Assembly (NCBI GenBank): GCA_014380615.1
Contig: JACMJM010000032.1
Span: forward strand, 62,001-126,000
Source of the DNA: Sphingobacteriaceae bacterium
GTDB taxonomy: Bacteria > Bacteroidota > Bacteroidia > Sphingobacteriales > Sphingobacteriaceae
Direction of reading: 5' to 3'
Length of the DNA: 64,000 nt
Shown: positions 52,725 to 61,285 of the stretch, piece after piece
Position numbering within the stretch: the first letter of the stretch is position 1
Layout of the letters: every line of letters starts with the position of its first letter
The notes under the pieces: generated by a model
What the model was told of the DNA's origin: nothing
Databases searched by the model: none
Seen by the model: only the letters and a program-made list of their open reading frames with translations
Program-made: the position numbers and the translations under genes

Positions 52725-54356
52725 TCAGGAACATTGTGAATTGGTAAATTCAAACTTTTCTCCGTCAAACAGGCCCAAATCGCTAAGTTTTAAGGATGGA
52801 ATAACTAGTAGAGCCATAAACGATAAAGTCATGAACGGAGAGCTTAGCGTTGATCCCATTTGTTTAGCCAGGAGATCTATCCGGGTATATAATTCAGCCA
52901 CAGTATCGCCATTTTCCGCTGTCATAATACCGCCGATAGGCAAGGGCAATATCTGGCTTTCATTTTTTGAAACCGCCGCTATTCCCCCTTTACAGGATAT
53001 AATTTTGTTTACGGCTTCTGTAATAAGTTCGTCGCTCGATCCAACGGCGATAATGTTGTGCGAGTCGTGAGCTATCGATGATGCGATAGCGCCATCCTTT
53101 AGGCCGAAGTTCTTTACAAATGCTACAGAAGGAGGAGTTTCCTGATAGCGGTTCTTTACAATGATTTTAAGGATATCTGTCTCTGGGTTCGACTCCAGGC
53201 AGCCGTTTTTGACAAATGCGTCAGCCAGGATTTTATTCGTAATGAGTTGTCCGTTAAGTGCTTCAATTACCGCTATTTTAGATCCCGAGGTTTTTACTTT
53301 GATTTCCGACGATTGAAGCGGATTGCAGTTGAAGTTGTTAATCGGTTCCACATCAACAGCATTTATAAACGATTCTCCTGACTTGGCCACCAACTCTCCA
53401 TTGATATAAGCCTGCTTTACAGTGAAATTTTGCAGGTTGTCGATTATAATCAAATCCGCAAAATCACCTTTTTTAAGAAGGCCTACATCCAACTTATAAT
53501 GGTTCACCGGATTAATACATGCCGCTTTCAGAATCTTAAAGAGGTCAATTCCCTTGTCCGAAGCCCTTTTTACAAGTTGATTTATATGGCCAATCAGCAG
53601 ACTGTCCGGGTGCTTATCATCCGAACAGAACATGATCGAATCTTCATAATCATTCAGCAGATCGATCAATGCATCGAAATTTTTTGCGGCACTGCCCTCC
53701 CGGATGAGGATTTTCATGCCGTGCTTTAATTTATCCAGGGCTTCTTCTTTCGTAAAGCACTCATGATCTGTACTCATGCCAGCTTCTATGTATTGTTTGG
53801 CTTGCTCGCCGGTTAATCCCGGAGCATGGCCGTCTACCGGCTTTTTATATTTTTGAGCAAGTTCAATTTTTCCCCGAACAAGCGGATCTTTAAATAATAC
53901 TCCCGGCCAGTTCATCATTTCGGCAAGGTATTTTATCTTGTCGGATTGTAATAGCTCATCGATTTCTTTGACTGAAATTTCTGCGCCGGCGGTTTCAAAA
54001 GTTGTAGCCGGAACACAGGATGGCGCCCCGAAATAAAACTTGAATGGAACCTTATCGCCATTCTCAATCATGAATTGAACCCCTTTAATACCACATACAT
54101 TTGCGATTTCGTGCGGGTCTGAAACCGTGGCAACGGTTCCATGAACTACCGCCATGCGCGCAAACTCGGAGGGAACCAGCATTGAACTTTCTATATGCAC
54201 GTGTGAGTCGATAAAGCCGGGCAAAATGTACTGCTCATCTATTTCAACTGCTTCTTCAATCTCCTGAATCAGCCCGCCCGAAATAATCACCCTCCCGGGA
54301 TAAATTCTTTTATTAATAATATCTATGATTTTACCTGAAATGATTTTGCGTTCCAT
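52725..54356 (-). CDS. ade: Adenine deaminase
   Basis: A 543-residue metal-dependent amidohydrolase that converts adenine to hypoxanthine. Signatures: [16 protein letters not shown] (metal-binding HxH), [40 protein letters not shown], and a C-terminal [15 protein letters not shown] block with SMTLSFM-like ending. Length normal. The 117-base gap to sprE is AT-rich without a strong terminator. The upstream side borders the REP region at 54391-54467. Confidence 0.94.
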   Translation of the reverse strand: MERKIISGKIIDIINKRIYPGRVIISGGLIQEIEEAVEIDEQYILPGFIDSHVHIESSMLVPSEFARMAVVHGTVATVSDPHEIANVCGIKGVQFMIENGDKVPFKFYFGAPSCVPATTFETAGAEISVKEIDELLQSDKIKYLAEMMNWPGVLFKDPLVRGKIELAQKYKKPVDGHAPGLTGEQAKQYIEAGMSTDHECFTKEEALDKLKHGMKILIREGSAAKNFDALIDLLNDYEDSIMFCSDDKHPDSLLIGHINQLVKRASDKGIDLFKILKAACINPVNHYKLDVGLLKKGDFADLIIIDNLQNFTVKQAYINGELVAKSGESFINAVDVEPINNFNCNPLQSSEIKVKTSGSKIAVIEALNGQLITNKILADAFVKNGCLESNPETDILKIIVKNRYQETPPSVAFVKNFGLKDGAIASSIAHDSHNIIAVGSSDELITEAVNKIISCKGGIAAVSKNESQILPLPIGGIMTAENGDTVAELYTRIDLLAKQMGSTLSSPFMTLSFMALLVIPSLKLSDLGLFDGEKFEFTNSQCS

Positions 54357-54390
54357 AGCGATAGCAAACTAACGAATAATTTGTTGATTA

Positions 54391-54467
54391 GCCCTGAAAG
54401 GGCGTTATCTATCTTATCGTCGGGTGTAGCCCGACGTAGCAGCCCACTCGTGCAACCCTGAAAGGGC
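54391..54467. repeat. REP-like palindromes, left flank of transposase
   Basis: Three palindromes: GCCCTGAAAGGGC at 54391-54403, CGTCGGGTGTAGCCCGACG at 54418-54436, and ACCCTGAAAGGGC at 54455-54467. Each is a short GC-rich stem with a 3- or 5-base loop. They lie immediately next to the transposase stop at 54482 and mirror the palindromes on its other side. Confidence 0.8.
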
Positions 54468-54481
54468 GTAATCACCTCGCC

Positions 54482-54934
54482 TCAATCCCAAACATACCGC
54501 TCGTCATATTCAACTTCATATTTTTTCAAAATATTCCGGTACTCCGTTTGAAACGATTTCTTATCATGATGTTCTCTCTGATTGGCGATATAATTAATTA
54601 CGACGTCTATTTGCTTTGGATTTACAGAAAATGCCCCATACCCATCCTGCCAGTAGAAGTTCTTATATCCTTCTCCTTTAGTTTTTATCCATTTGGATGA
54701 ATGGGATTTTACTTCTTCTACAAGCTTCATAAGTGTTATTTTCTTCGATAGCATGCAAAGAATGTGAATATGGTCGGTATACCCACCTACGATAATCGGC
54801 TGGCATTCCAGGCGTTTGCAAATGCCTCCTAAGTAGTTGTGGAGTTCTGCTTCGACCGGGGGATGGATAAGCGCTTGCCTGTATTTAGTGCTGAATACGA
54901 TGTGGATGTAGTTTTTTACTAGAGATTGGCCCAT
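54482..54934 (-). mobile_element. IS200/IS605-type Y1 transposase, REP-associated (RAYT-like)
   Basis: A 150-residue HUH single-strand transposase. ATG at 54934 (MGQSLVKNYIHIVFSTKYRQ) is the family's usual start; an ATG at 54958 would add eight residues from inside a palindrome. The HUH motif is HIHILC and the catalytic Tyr lies in VINYIANQ, with HH after it. There is no TnpB partner, and the flanks are REP-like palindromes in inverted orientation, so this looks like a domesticated REP-associated tyrosine transposase (RAYT) rather than a complete IS. All key residues are intact. Confidence 0.88.
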
Positions 54935-54945
54935 TGTTTTGAATG

Positions 54946-55012
54946 CGATGGGCTGCACCCATCGGTGGTAGATGGCGCCCCGATGGGGCTGGTATATTAA
55001 AGGGCTAATATA
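54946..55012. repeat. REP-like palindromes, right flank of transposase
   Basis: CGATGGGCTGCACCCATCG (54946-54964) is, in reverse complement, the same type as the left-flank palindrome at 54418 (GGGTGCAGCCC versus GGGTGTAGCCC). GCCCCGATGGGGC follows at 54977-54989, and TATATTA/TAATATA arms (54993-54999, 55006-55012) close the region. The left and right sets are thus inverted relative to each other. Confidence 0.8.
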
Positions 55013-55046
55013 TGAATTGGTGTGAAAAACCCTTTGGCTAAATTTG

Positions 55047-55054
55047 TATTTTTG
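55047..55054 (+). promoter_or_regulatory. Bacteroidota -7 box (TATTTTTG) of the ATP synthase operon
   Basis: TATTTTTG matches TAnnTTTG and ends 22 bases before the atpZ start at 55077. No convincing TTTG -33 box lies at the usual 17-20 base spacing. It is the best promoter candidate for the operon; the REP region ends 35 bases upstream. Confidence 0.45.
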
Positions 55055-55076
55055 GCGATGTATAGGATGTTAACAC

Positions 55077-55322
55077 ATGAAAGAAGAGAAAGAAGAGCCT
55101 GAAGACGATACGCCTATTGAGGAAGGTACTAAAGCTTTAAGTGGCTACGCAAAATATACCGGCGTTGCTTTTCAGATGATGGCGATCATTGGCATATGTG
55201 CACTCATAGGGTATAAATTAGACGAATATTATAAAAATGACCCGCAATGGATCACAGCTTTAAGTAGTGTAATCGGCGTGGTCGCATCAATTTATCAGGT
55301 TATCAGACAATTAAAATCTTGA
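55077..55322 (+). CDS. atpZ: AtpZ/AtpI-family ATP synthase accessory protein
   Basis: An 81-residue protein with an acidic N-terminus (KEEKEEPEDDT) and two TM segments (about 26-46 and 56-76, ending SIYQVIRQL), the AtpZ pattern. AtpZ is an accessory subunit found at the head of atp operons and proposed to aid Mg uptake or c-ring assembly. The stop overlaps the next gene start by four bases. Confidence 0.82.
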   Translation: MKEEKEEPEDDTPIEEGTKALSGYAKYTGVAFQMMAIIGICALIGYKLDEYYKNDPQWITALSSVIGVVASIYQVIRQLKS

Positions 55323-55702
55323 CACTCCAACGCTTTTTAGTCCTTTACTTCACTTTCCTTGTAGTTCTTGCTGCCGCACCTTTATATATTGCTCTATATT
55401 ATCCCGAAAAAGATCTGCTGATTCCGCATTTTTGGGTGTTGTTTGCTGCCTTCGCCATCCTTACTTTCCAAATTTACATGGTGGCCAGCCGTCGAATGAG
55501 AATGAACGACAAAGCATCGGGCCAGGCGCTGCTGGGAAGTGTGACGGTAAAGTTCCTTTTCGGGATGATTTTGGCATTTGTTTACCTGTATAATATTGAT
55601 ACAGACAAGACCAATTTTATACTCAACTTTTTTTATCTCTATTTATTTCATACAGTATTTGAAATCTATTCTTTGTTGTGTAACTTGCGCAACCAAAAAT
55701 AA
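55319..55702 (+). CDS. Membrane protein in AtpI position
   Basis: A 127-residue protein with four hydrophobic segments and a cytoplasmic basic patch (SRRMRMNDKASG) between the second and third, compatible with an AtpI-like c-ring assembly factor though sequence similarity is weak. The only usable start in frame is TTG at 55319, overlapping atpZ by four bases. It lies 21 bases before atpB. The same position in other Bacteroidota atp operons is often occupied by an unnamed membrane protein of this size. Confidence 0.7.
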   Translation: MTLQRFLVLYFTFLVVLAAAPLYIALYYPEKDLLIPHFWVLFAAFAILTFQIYMVASRRMRMNDKASGQALLGSVTVKFLFGMILAFVYLYNIDTDKTNFILNFFYLYLFHTVFEIYSLLCNLRNQK

Positions 55703-55723
55703 AAGTTAATATCCCTTTAATAA

Positions 55724-56884
55724 ATGGATTTGAGCCATATTTTCAATTTAAAAAAATCACTTCACATCGCTTTTTGCGCTGTTTTTATAGCTTGTTCAAG
55801 CTTGGCGGGACGTGCTCAAGAGCATGATAACACTAACGATCCGCATGTAACGCGCTCTGAAATGAACGCTCCGCATGAAGAGAAAGAAGAGGATATTTCC
55901 GCTACGATTCTTCATCACATTGCGGATGCTCATGAGTGGCACTTCTGGGGTCATGGTGAGCACAAGGTTTCTATCCCATTGCCTGTAATTTTATGGACTG
56001 AGAACGGATTAGTTGCTTTCATGTCCAGTAAGCATGATGAGAATGACCACGGAACTGAAATTTTTGAAGAAAAAGGTCAGCAATTGGTGAACTATCATGG
56101 TAAGTATTATTATCCTGCCGCAACTAAAGATGCTCACGGAGCCTATGTTGCGCTTGACGAGAATGCGGTACCAAACAATGCTAAGCCCTTTGATATTTCT
56201 ATTACCAAAAACGTTGTATCCTTATTTTTATCAATCATATTTCTGGTATTGATTTTCACTAAGGTTGCGAAATCGTACCGTGTACGTGAAGGAAAGGCTC
56301 CGAAAGGATTACAATCGCTACTTGAACCAATTATTCTTTTTGTTCGTGATGATATCGCGAGGCCACAATTAGGGCATCGTTACGCTGCATTTATGCCGTA
56401 TTTGTTGACGGTTTTCTTTTTCGTTTGGTTAAATAACCTGATGGGATTGATTCCATTTTTCCCGGGAGGTGCTAACGTTACGGGAAATATATCTGTTACG
56501 ATGATGCTTGCTTTATGCACATTCATTCTTACAACTATAAATGGTAATAAAAGCTATTGGGGGCACGTATTTACGCCGCATGTACCATGGTGGTTATATC
56601 CACTGATGATTCCTGTTGAGATCATTGGTTTGTTCACCAAGCCTATCGCTTTGATGATTCGTTTGTTTGCGAACATCACCGCTGGTCACATTCTTATCCT
56701 AAGTTTAATTTCCCTGATATTTATTTTGAAATCAGTACTGGTAGCCGGTATCGCGGTTCCGTTTGTGCTCTTCATTAGTGTGATTGAATTGGTTGTAGGA
56801 TTTATCCAGGCGTTTATCTTCACTATTTTGTCGGCCCTGTTTATTGGGATGGCAGTAGCCGAAGAGCATGTTGAGCACCATTAA
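55724..56884 (+). CDS. atpB: ATP synthase F0 subunit a
   Basis: A 386-residue subunit a, longer than typical because of an approximately 140-residue N-terminal extension with a signal-like segment (to about residue 31, SLAGRAQ) and His/Asp-rich stretches (HHIADAHEWHFWGHGEH). The core has five or six TM helices, with the essential proton-channel Arg in LMIRLFANITAGHIL near residue 317. The extended, His-rich N-terminus is seen in Bacteroidota; its role is unknown. It starts 21 bases after the AtpI-like gene. Confidence 0.94.
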   Translation: MDLSHIFNLKKSLHIAFCAVFIACSSLAGRAQEHDNTNDPHVTRSEMNAPHEEKEEDISATILHHIADAHEWHFWGHGEHKVSIPLPVILWTENGLVAFMSSKHDENDHGTEIFEEKGQQLVNYHGKYYYPAATKDAHGAYVALDENAVPNNAKPFDISITKNVVSLFLSIIFLVLIFTKVAKSYRVREGKAPKGLQSLLEPIILFVRDDIARPQLGHRYAAFMPYLLTVFFFVWLNNLMGLIPFFPGGANVTGNISVTMMLALCTFILTTINGNKSYWGHVFTPHVPWWLYPLMIPVEIIGLFTKPIALMIRLFANITAGHILILSLISLIFILKSVLVAGIAVPFVLFISVIELVVGFIQAFIFTILSALFIGMAVAEEHVEHH

Positions 56885-56906
56885 TAAAGAATTTTTTTTT
56901 GTTTAA

Positions 56907-57137
<231 letters not shown>

Positions 57138-57178
57138 AAAAAAGAACGGTTGCAGCGATTGGCTGCAGCCTTCTTTTT
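57138..57178 (+). terminator. Intra-operon terminator-like hairpin after atpE
   Basis: GGTTGCAGC (57048-style stem at 57148-57156) pairs with GCTGCAGCC (57162-57170) with one G-T pair around a 5-base loop. Flanking AAAAAAGAA and TTCTTTTT extend the stem and give a T-rich tail. This has the form of a rho-independent terminator, but atpF follows in the same direction after 38 bases, so partial termination or mRNA protection is likely. Confidence 0.75.
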
Positions 57179-57207
57179 ATTTAAAAATCAGATAAACAAA
57201 AAATATA

Positions 57208-57720
57208 ATGACAATACTGGCATTAAATCCATTAGTAAGCCCTGATCCGGGACTATTCATTTGGTCTACTGTTGCCTTTTTATTACTGTTTTTCCTGCTA
57301 AGCAAGTTTGCATGGAAGCCAATTGTAAAAGCATTAGATGAGCGTGAACGTTCTATCGAGGATGCTTTGGCAAAAGCTGAAATGGCTAAACAGGAAATGG
57401 CTAAGCTTACCAGTGAAAATGAGCAGCTTTTAAAGCTGGCACGTGCCGAGCGTGATGAAATGCTTAAAGAAGCGCGTATCCTTAAAGATAAGATCGTTGG
57501 TGAAGCTAAGGATGCTGCACAGCTTGAAGGTGCTAAAATGCTGGAGAAAGCACAACAGGAAATTTCTAGTCAGAAAGCTGCAGCAGTAGCGGAGATTAAA
57601 GGAAAAGTAGCTGAACTTTCTATCCAGATTGCTGAAAAAGTTTTACGCCAGCAAATGGCTGATAAAAGCAAACAGGAAGCTTTGGTTTCTGACCTGCTTA
57701 AAGACGTTAAATTGAATTAA
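57208..57720 (+). CDS. atpF: ATP synthase F0 subunit b
   Basis: A 170-residue subunit: one TM near the N-terminus (about 16-33, LFIWSTVAFLLLFFLLSKFAW) and a long charged helix (KPIVKALDERERSIEDALAKAEMAK onward) forming the peripheral stalk. Length normal. It is 70 bases after atpE, behind the hairpin at 57138-57178. A repeat-rich gap of 96 bases separates it from atpH. Confidence 0.95.
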   Translation: MTILALNPLVSPDPGLFIWSTVAFLLLFFLLSKFAWKPIVKALDERERSIEDALAKAEMAKQEMAKLTSENEQLLKLARAERDEMLKEARILKDKIVGEAKDAAQLEGAKMLEKAQQEISSQKAAAVAEIKGKVAELSIQIAEKVLRQQMADKSKQEALVSDLLKDVKLN

Positions 57721-57724
57721 TATT

Positions 57725-57812
57725 AGGTATAAAGAATTTAGTATAAAGTAGAATGATCAGGTTAGTTAAACTAATCTTGATACCTGATACCAAATACTTG
57801 ATACTCAAGAAA
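57725..57812. repeat. Inverted GTATAAAG/TGATACC repeat between atpF and atpH
   Basis: Left words AGGTATAAAG and AGTATAAAG face right words CTTGATACCTGATACC and CTTGATACT; an inner imperfect arm ATCAGGTTAGTT (57756-57767) pairs with AACTAATCTTGAT (57769-57781). It is the same repeat type as at 60155-60263. The hairpin would form in the operon mRNA. Confidence 0.65.
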
Positions 57813-57816
57813 CAAT

Positions 57817-58362
57817 ATGTCTGAAATACAAGTAGCATCCCGGTACGCTAAATCATTAATAGACCTTGCTGAAGAGCAAAATGCAGTTGAAGCTGTTAAG
57901 GCTGATATTGAGTCGTTTGTTAATGTTACTGGAAAAAGTTCTGAGTTGCGGGCGGTTTTAAAAAACCCGATTATCGGAATTGATAAGAAAAAGGCTATAG
58001 TGAGCCAGCTTTTTGGTGGTAACTGCAGCAAAGTGGTTTTGGCTTTCTTTAATATCGTAATAGCGAAAGGCCGGTCGGAAATACTTTATGCAACCGCTAA
58101 AGAATTCTTGAATGAGTACAACAGACGTAAGGGAGTGCTTACCGCTGTGGTAACTTCTGCGGCTCCGCTTACCGAAGAACAGAAAAGTCAGATTGCAGCA
58201 ATTGTAATTGAAGCTACTAAAAAGCAGATTGTATTAGAGACAAACATTGACCCTGATTTGATTGGTGGTTTTGTGCTGAAGGTAGGCGACAGACAGATTG
58301 ATACAAGTATTGCCAGCAGCCTGAATAAGTTGAAGAAAGAGTTTGCTCAGAAGGTGTATTAG
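57817..58362 (+). CDS. atpH: ATP synthase F1 subunit delta
   Basis: A 181-residue subunit connecting F1 to the b stalk. The N-terminal helical domain (ASRYAKSLIDLAEEQ) and the C-terminal GFVLKVGDRQIDTSIASSLNKLKKEF signature are clear. Normal length. Both gaps around it contain repeats. atpA follows after 212 bases, unusually long for this operon. Confidence 0.94.
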   Translation: MSEIQVASRYAKSLIDLAEEQNAVEAVKADIESFVNVTGKSSELRAVLKNPIIGIDKKKAIVSQLFGGNCSKVVLAFFNIVIAKGRSEILYATAKEFLNEYNRRKGVLTAVVTSAAPLTEEQKSQIAAIVIEATKKQIVLETNIDPDLIGGFVLKVGDRQIDTSIASSLNKLKKEFAQKVY

Positions 58363-58520
58363 AGTGCGAGTGCTTCGTGCTTCGACTCCGCTCAGCATAA
58401 CAAGTGTGTAGGTGGAAAGTATCCGAAGAGAGATTGACCTGACATAATAAACCTGATTGCAGCGTAAAGCCCGCAGCCCGACCTTCATCGGGAGAGGACT
58501 TGCAGCGGAAAGCAGGGCTG
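58363..58520. repeat. Two dispersed-type repeats between atpH and atpA
   Basis: First, TTCGACTCCGCTCAGCATAA at 58381-58400, a word recalled as a common interspersed motif in Bacteroidota genomes. Second, a structured element at 58451-58520: TTGCAGCGTAAAGC (58457-58470) and TTGCAGCGGAAAGC (58500-58513) are direct copies, and between them CCCGA (58477-58481) pairs with TCGGG (58488-58492). The element resembles the one at 2589-2680. atpA starts 55 bases beyond. Confidence 0.6.
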
Positions 58521-58574
58521 AATTAACAAAAGAGAACGAATAAAGATTTACAACAAAAACTCATAAATAAAACT

Positions 58575-60149
58575 ATGGTAGAGGTAAGACCAGATGAAGT
58601 TTCGGCAATATTGCGTCAGCAATTGTCGGGCTTTAAATCAGAGGCTGAACTAGAAGAAGTTGGTACCGTGTTACAAGTAGGTGACGGTATTGCTCGTGTT
58701 TACGGCCTTACCCAGGTTCAATCGGGCGAGCTGGTTGAATTTGAGAACGGTTTGCAAGGAATCGTATTAAACCTTGAAGAAGACAACGTAGGTGTTGTAT
58801 TGCTGGGTGACTATAGTGACGTTAAGGAAGGTGATACGATTAAACGTACAAGAAAGATTGCTTCCCTACAGGTAGGTGAAGGATTGCTTGGACGTGTAGT
58901 AAATACTCTTGGACAACCACTTGATGGTAAGGGTCCGATCACAGGGGAAACTTTCGATATGCCAATTGAGCGTAAAGCTCCAGGTGTTATCTATCGTCAG
59001 CCGGTAACTGAGCCTTTACAAACTGGTATCAAAGCGATTGATGCGATGATTCCAATCGGTCGCGGACAACGTGAGCTTGTAATTGGTGATCGTCAGACTG
59101 GTAAAACAGCTGTTTGTATCGATACTATTATCAACCAAAAAGAGTTCTACGAAGCTGGTCACCCGGTTTTCTGTATATATGTTGCCATTGGTCAGAAAAG
59201 CTCTACTGTAGCTCAGATTGTTCGTACGCTTGAAGAAAATGGCGCGATGGCTTACTCTGTGGTTGTTGCGGCTTCTGCTGCCGACCCTGCTCCGATGCAG
59301 TTCTTTGCTCCCTTTGCAGGTGCCGCGATTGGTGAGTTCTTCCGTGATACCGGACGTCCGGCATTGATCATCTATGATGATTTGTCTAAACAAGCTGTTG
59401 CTTACCGTGAGGTATCGCTATTGCTTCGTCGTCCACCGGGCCGTGAGGCTTATCCTGGAGACGTATTTTATCTTCACAGCCGTTTGTTAGAGCGTGCTGC
59501 TAAGATCAACGCTTCTGATAAAATTGCAAGTGAGATGAACGACTTACCGGAATCAATCAGGCATTTGGTTAAAGGTGGTGGTTCGCTAACAGCTCTTCCG
59601 ATTATCGAAACTCAGGCTGGTGACGTATCTGCGTATATTCCAACCAACGTAATTTCGATTACTGATGGCCAGATCTTCCTTGAGTCTAACTTATTCAACG
59701 CGGGTGTTCGTCCGGCTATTAACGTAGGTATTTCGGTATCTCGTGTGGGTGGTAACGCTCAGATCAAGTCGATGAAGAAAGTTGCGGGTACGTTAAAGTT
59801 AGAGCAGGCACAATATCGCGAGCTTGAAGCTTTCTCAAAATTCGGTTCTGATCTTGATGCTGCTACTAAGGCAGTATTAGATAAAGGCTCGCGTAACGTG
59901 GAAATCTTAAAGCAAGCACAGTTTTCACCGGTAACGGTAGAAAAGCAAGTTGCCATTATCTATATCGGAACTAAAGGATTATTGCGTCAGGTTCCGGTTA
60001 ATAAGGTAAGAGAATTCGAGAAAGAATACCTGAATCAGTTAGAGGCACGTAATCCGGAAGTTTTACAGGCTCTAAAAGCTGGTAAACTTGATGACAGCAT
60101 CACATCGGTTTTGGAAAGCGTTGCTAAGGATCTTGCTGAGAAATATTAA
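58575..60149 (+). CDS. atpA: ATP synthase F1 subunit alpha
   Basis: A 524-residue subunit with Walker [27 protein letters not shown], the [17 protein letters not shown] block and the C-terminal helical domain. Complete and normal length. The gene is preceded by the repeat-bearing gap and followed after 121 bases by atpG. Neither atpD (beta) nor atpC (epsilon) is nearby; in Bacteroidota they are commonly encoded elsewhere. Confidence 0.98.
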   Translation: MVEVRPDEVSAILRQQLSGFKSEAELEEVGTVLQVGDGIARVYGLTQVQSGELVEFENGLQGIVLNLEEDNVGVVLLGDYSDVKEGDTIKRTRKIASLQVGEGLLGRVVNTLGQPLDGKGPITGETFDMPIERKAPGVIYRQPVTEPLQTGIKAIDAMIPIGRGQRELVIGDRQTGKTAVCIDTIINQKEFYEAGHPVFCIYVAIGQKSSTVAQIVRTLEENGAMAYSVVVAASAADPAPMQFFAPFAGAAIGEFFRDTGRPALIIYDDLSKQAVAYREVSLLLRRPPGREAYPGDVFYLHSRLLERAAKINASDKIASEMNDLPESIRHLVKGGGSLTALPIIETQAGDVSAYIPTNVISITDGQIFLESNLFNAGVRPAINVGISVSRVGGNAQIKSMKKVAGTLKLEQAQYRELEAFSKFGSDLDAATKAVLDKGSRNVEILKQAQFSPVTVEKQVAIIYIGTKGLLRQVPVNKVREFEKEYLNQLEARNPEVLQALKAGKLDDSITSVLESVAKDLAEKY

Positions 60150-60154
60150 TAGAA

Positions 60155-60263
60155 AAGTATAAAGTATCTAGTATAAAGTATCAAGATTAGATGCCTTAAC
60201 TAGTACTTTTAGATTAAGCGTTTTGTATCCAGTCTTTATACTTGATACTTTATACCTGATACT
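60155..60263. repeat. Long inverted repeat between atpA and atpG
   Basis: A 23-base arm at 60163-60185 (starting AGTATCTAGTATAAAG) matches the reverse complement of 60241-60263 at 21 of 23 positions. The words GTATAAAG and TGATACTTTATAC recur. It belongs to the same type as 57725-57812. The hairpin would lie in the transcript 8 bases before the atpG start. Confidence 0.7.
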
Positions 60264-60270
60264 ATAATAA

Positions 60271-61152
60271 ATGGCTAATTTAAAAGAAGTAAGAAATAGA
60301 ATCTCGTCGGTAAGCTCAACACAGCAGATCACCAAGGCTATGAAAATGGTTTCGGCTGCTAAGTTAAAAAGGGCTACAAATGCGATTGTTCAGTTACGTC
60401 CGTATGCAAACAAGCTTAGAGATATTCTTTCTAATCTTTCTGCAAGCCTTGAAGAATCAAGTTCTCCGTTTATCCAGGAGCGTGAACCTAATAAGGTTCT
60501 GATTGTGGTGGTGTCATCTAACCGCGGATTGGCTGGTGCTTTTAATGCGAATGTTATCAAAACCGCAAATCAGTTAATTTCTGAGAAATATTCACAGCAA
60601 TTTGCGAAGGGTAATGTGAGCATTGTTGCTATCGGAAAGAAAAGCCAGGATTTTTATGAGAAAAGAAAATACAATGTTGTTGGTAACAATAATGAATTGT
60701 ATGCTTCTTTAACTTTCGAAAATGCTTCTGTAATTTCTGAAGCGATTATGAAAGGTTTCGCAAACGGTGATTACGACAGGGTAGAAGTAGTTTACAATCA
60801 GTTTAAAAATGCTGCTATGCAGATTCTTACGACTGAGCAATTACTTCCTGTTCCTCGTGCTGCTCAAAGCAATGATGCTGCTTCAAAAACTGATTATATC
60901 CTTGAGCCTTCACAAGAGGAGATTGTAAATGAGCTTATTCCAAAATCGGTAAAAATACAATTATACAAAGCTGTTTTAGACTCTCATGCTTCTGAGCATG
61001 GTGCTCGTATGACGGCTATGGATAAAGCGACTGAAAATGCGGGCGATTTATTGAAAGCCTTAAAACTTTCGTATAACCAGGCTCGTCAGGCTGCTATCAC
61101 AACTGAGCTTACAGAGATTGTGAGTGGTGCGGCTGCTTTAACGGGAGGATAA
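60271..61152 (+). CDS. atpG: ATP synthase F1 subunit gamma
   Basis: A 293-residue central-shaft subunit. N-terminal helix KEVRNRISSVSSTQQITKAMKMVSAAKL, then VVSSNRGLAGAFN and the C-terminal ARMTAMDKATENAG and NQARQAAITTELTEIVSGA blocks are all standard. Complete. It ends the operon in this window; a hairpin repeat and a terminator follow. Confidence 0.97.
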   Translation: MANLKEVRNRISSVSSTQQITKAMKMVSAAKLKRATNAIVQLRPYANKLRDILSNLSASLEESSSPFIQEREPNKVLIVVVSSNRGLAGAFNANVIKTANQLISEKYSQQFAKGNVSIVAIGKKSQDFYEKRKYNVVGNNNELYASLTFENASVISEAIMKGFANGDYDRVEVVYNQFKNAAMQILTTEQLLPVPRAAQSNDAASKTDYILEPSQEEIVNELIPKSVKIQLYKAVLDSHASEHGARMTAMDKATENAGDLLKALKLSYNQARQAAITTELTEIVSGAAALTGG

Positions 61153-61166
61153 GAGCCTCACCCCGG

Positions 61167-61185
61167 CCCTCTCCGAAGGAGAGGG
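61167..61185. repeat. CCCTCTCC/GGAGAGGG palindrome
   Basis: CCCTCTCC (61167-61174) and GGAGAGGG (61178-61185) are exact complements around GAA. This short GC palindrome is of the common dispersed intergenic kind and precedes the atp terminator. Confidence 0.65.
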
Positions 61186-61199
61186 AGGAAAAACGTTTT

Positions 61200-61237
61200 A
61201 AGTCCTGACTATATATTAATAGTCGGGACTTTCTTAT
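61200..61237 (+). terminator. Terminator of the ATP synthase operon
   Basis: AAGTCCTGACTAT (61200-61212) pairs with ATAGTCGGGACTT (61219-61231) with one G-T pair, followed by TTCTTATTTT. It lies about 48 bases after the atpG stop. Confidence 0.85.
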
Positions 61238-61285
61238 TTTTAAACAATTCACTTGAACCTGATATTCATTCATTAAAAATACATT

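Noticed and set aside
54482-54934. Complete IS605-type insertion sequence
   Set aside because: No tnpB gene or IS-type left and right ends; the flanks are REP-like palindromes, so a RAYT is more likely.
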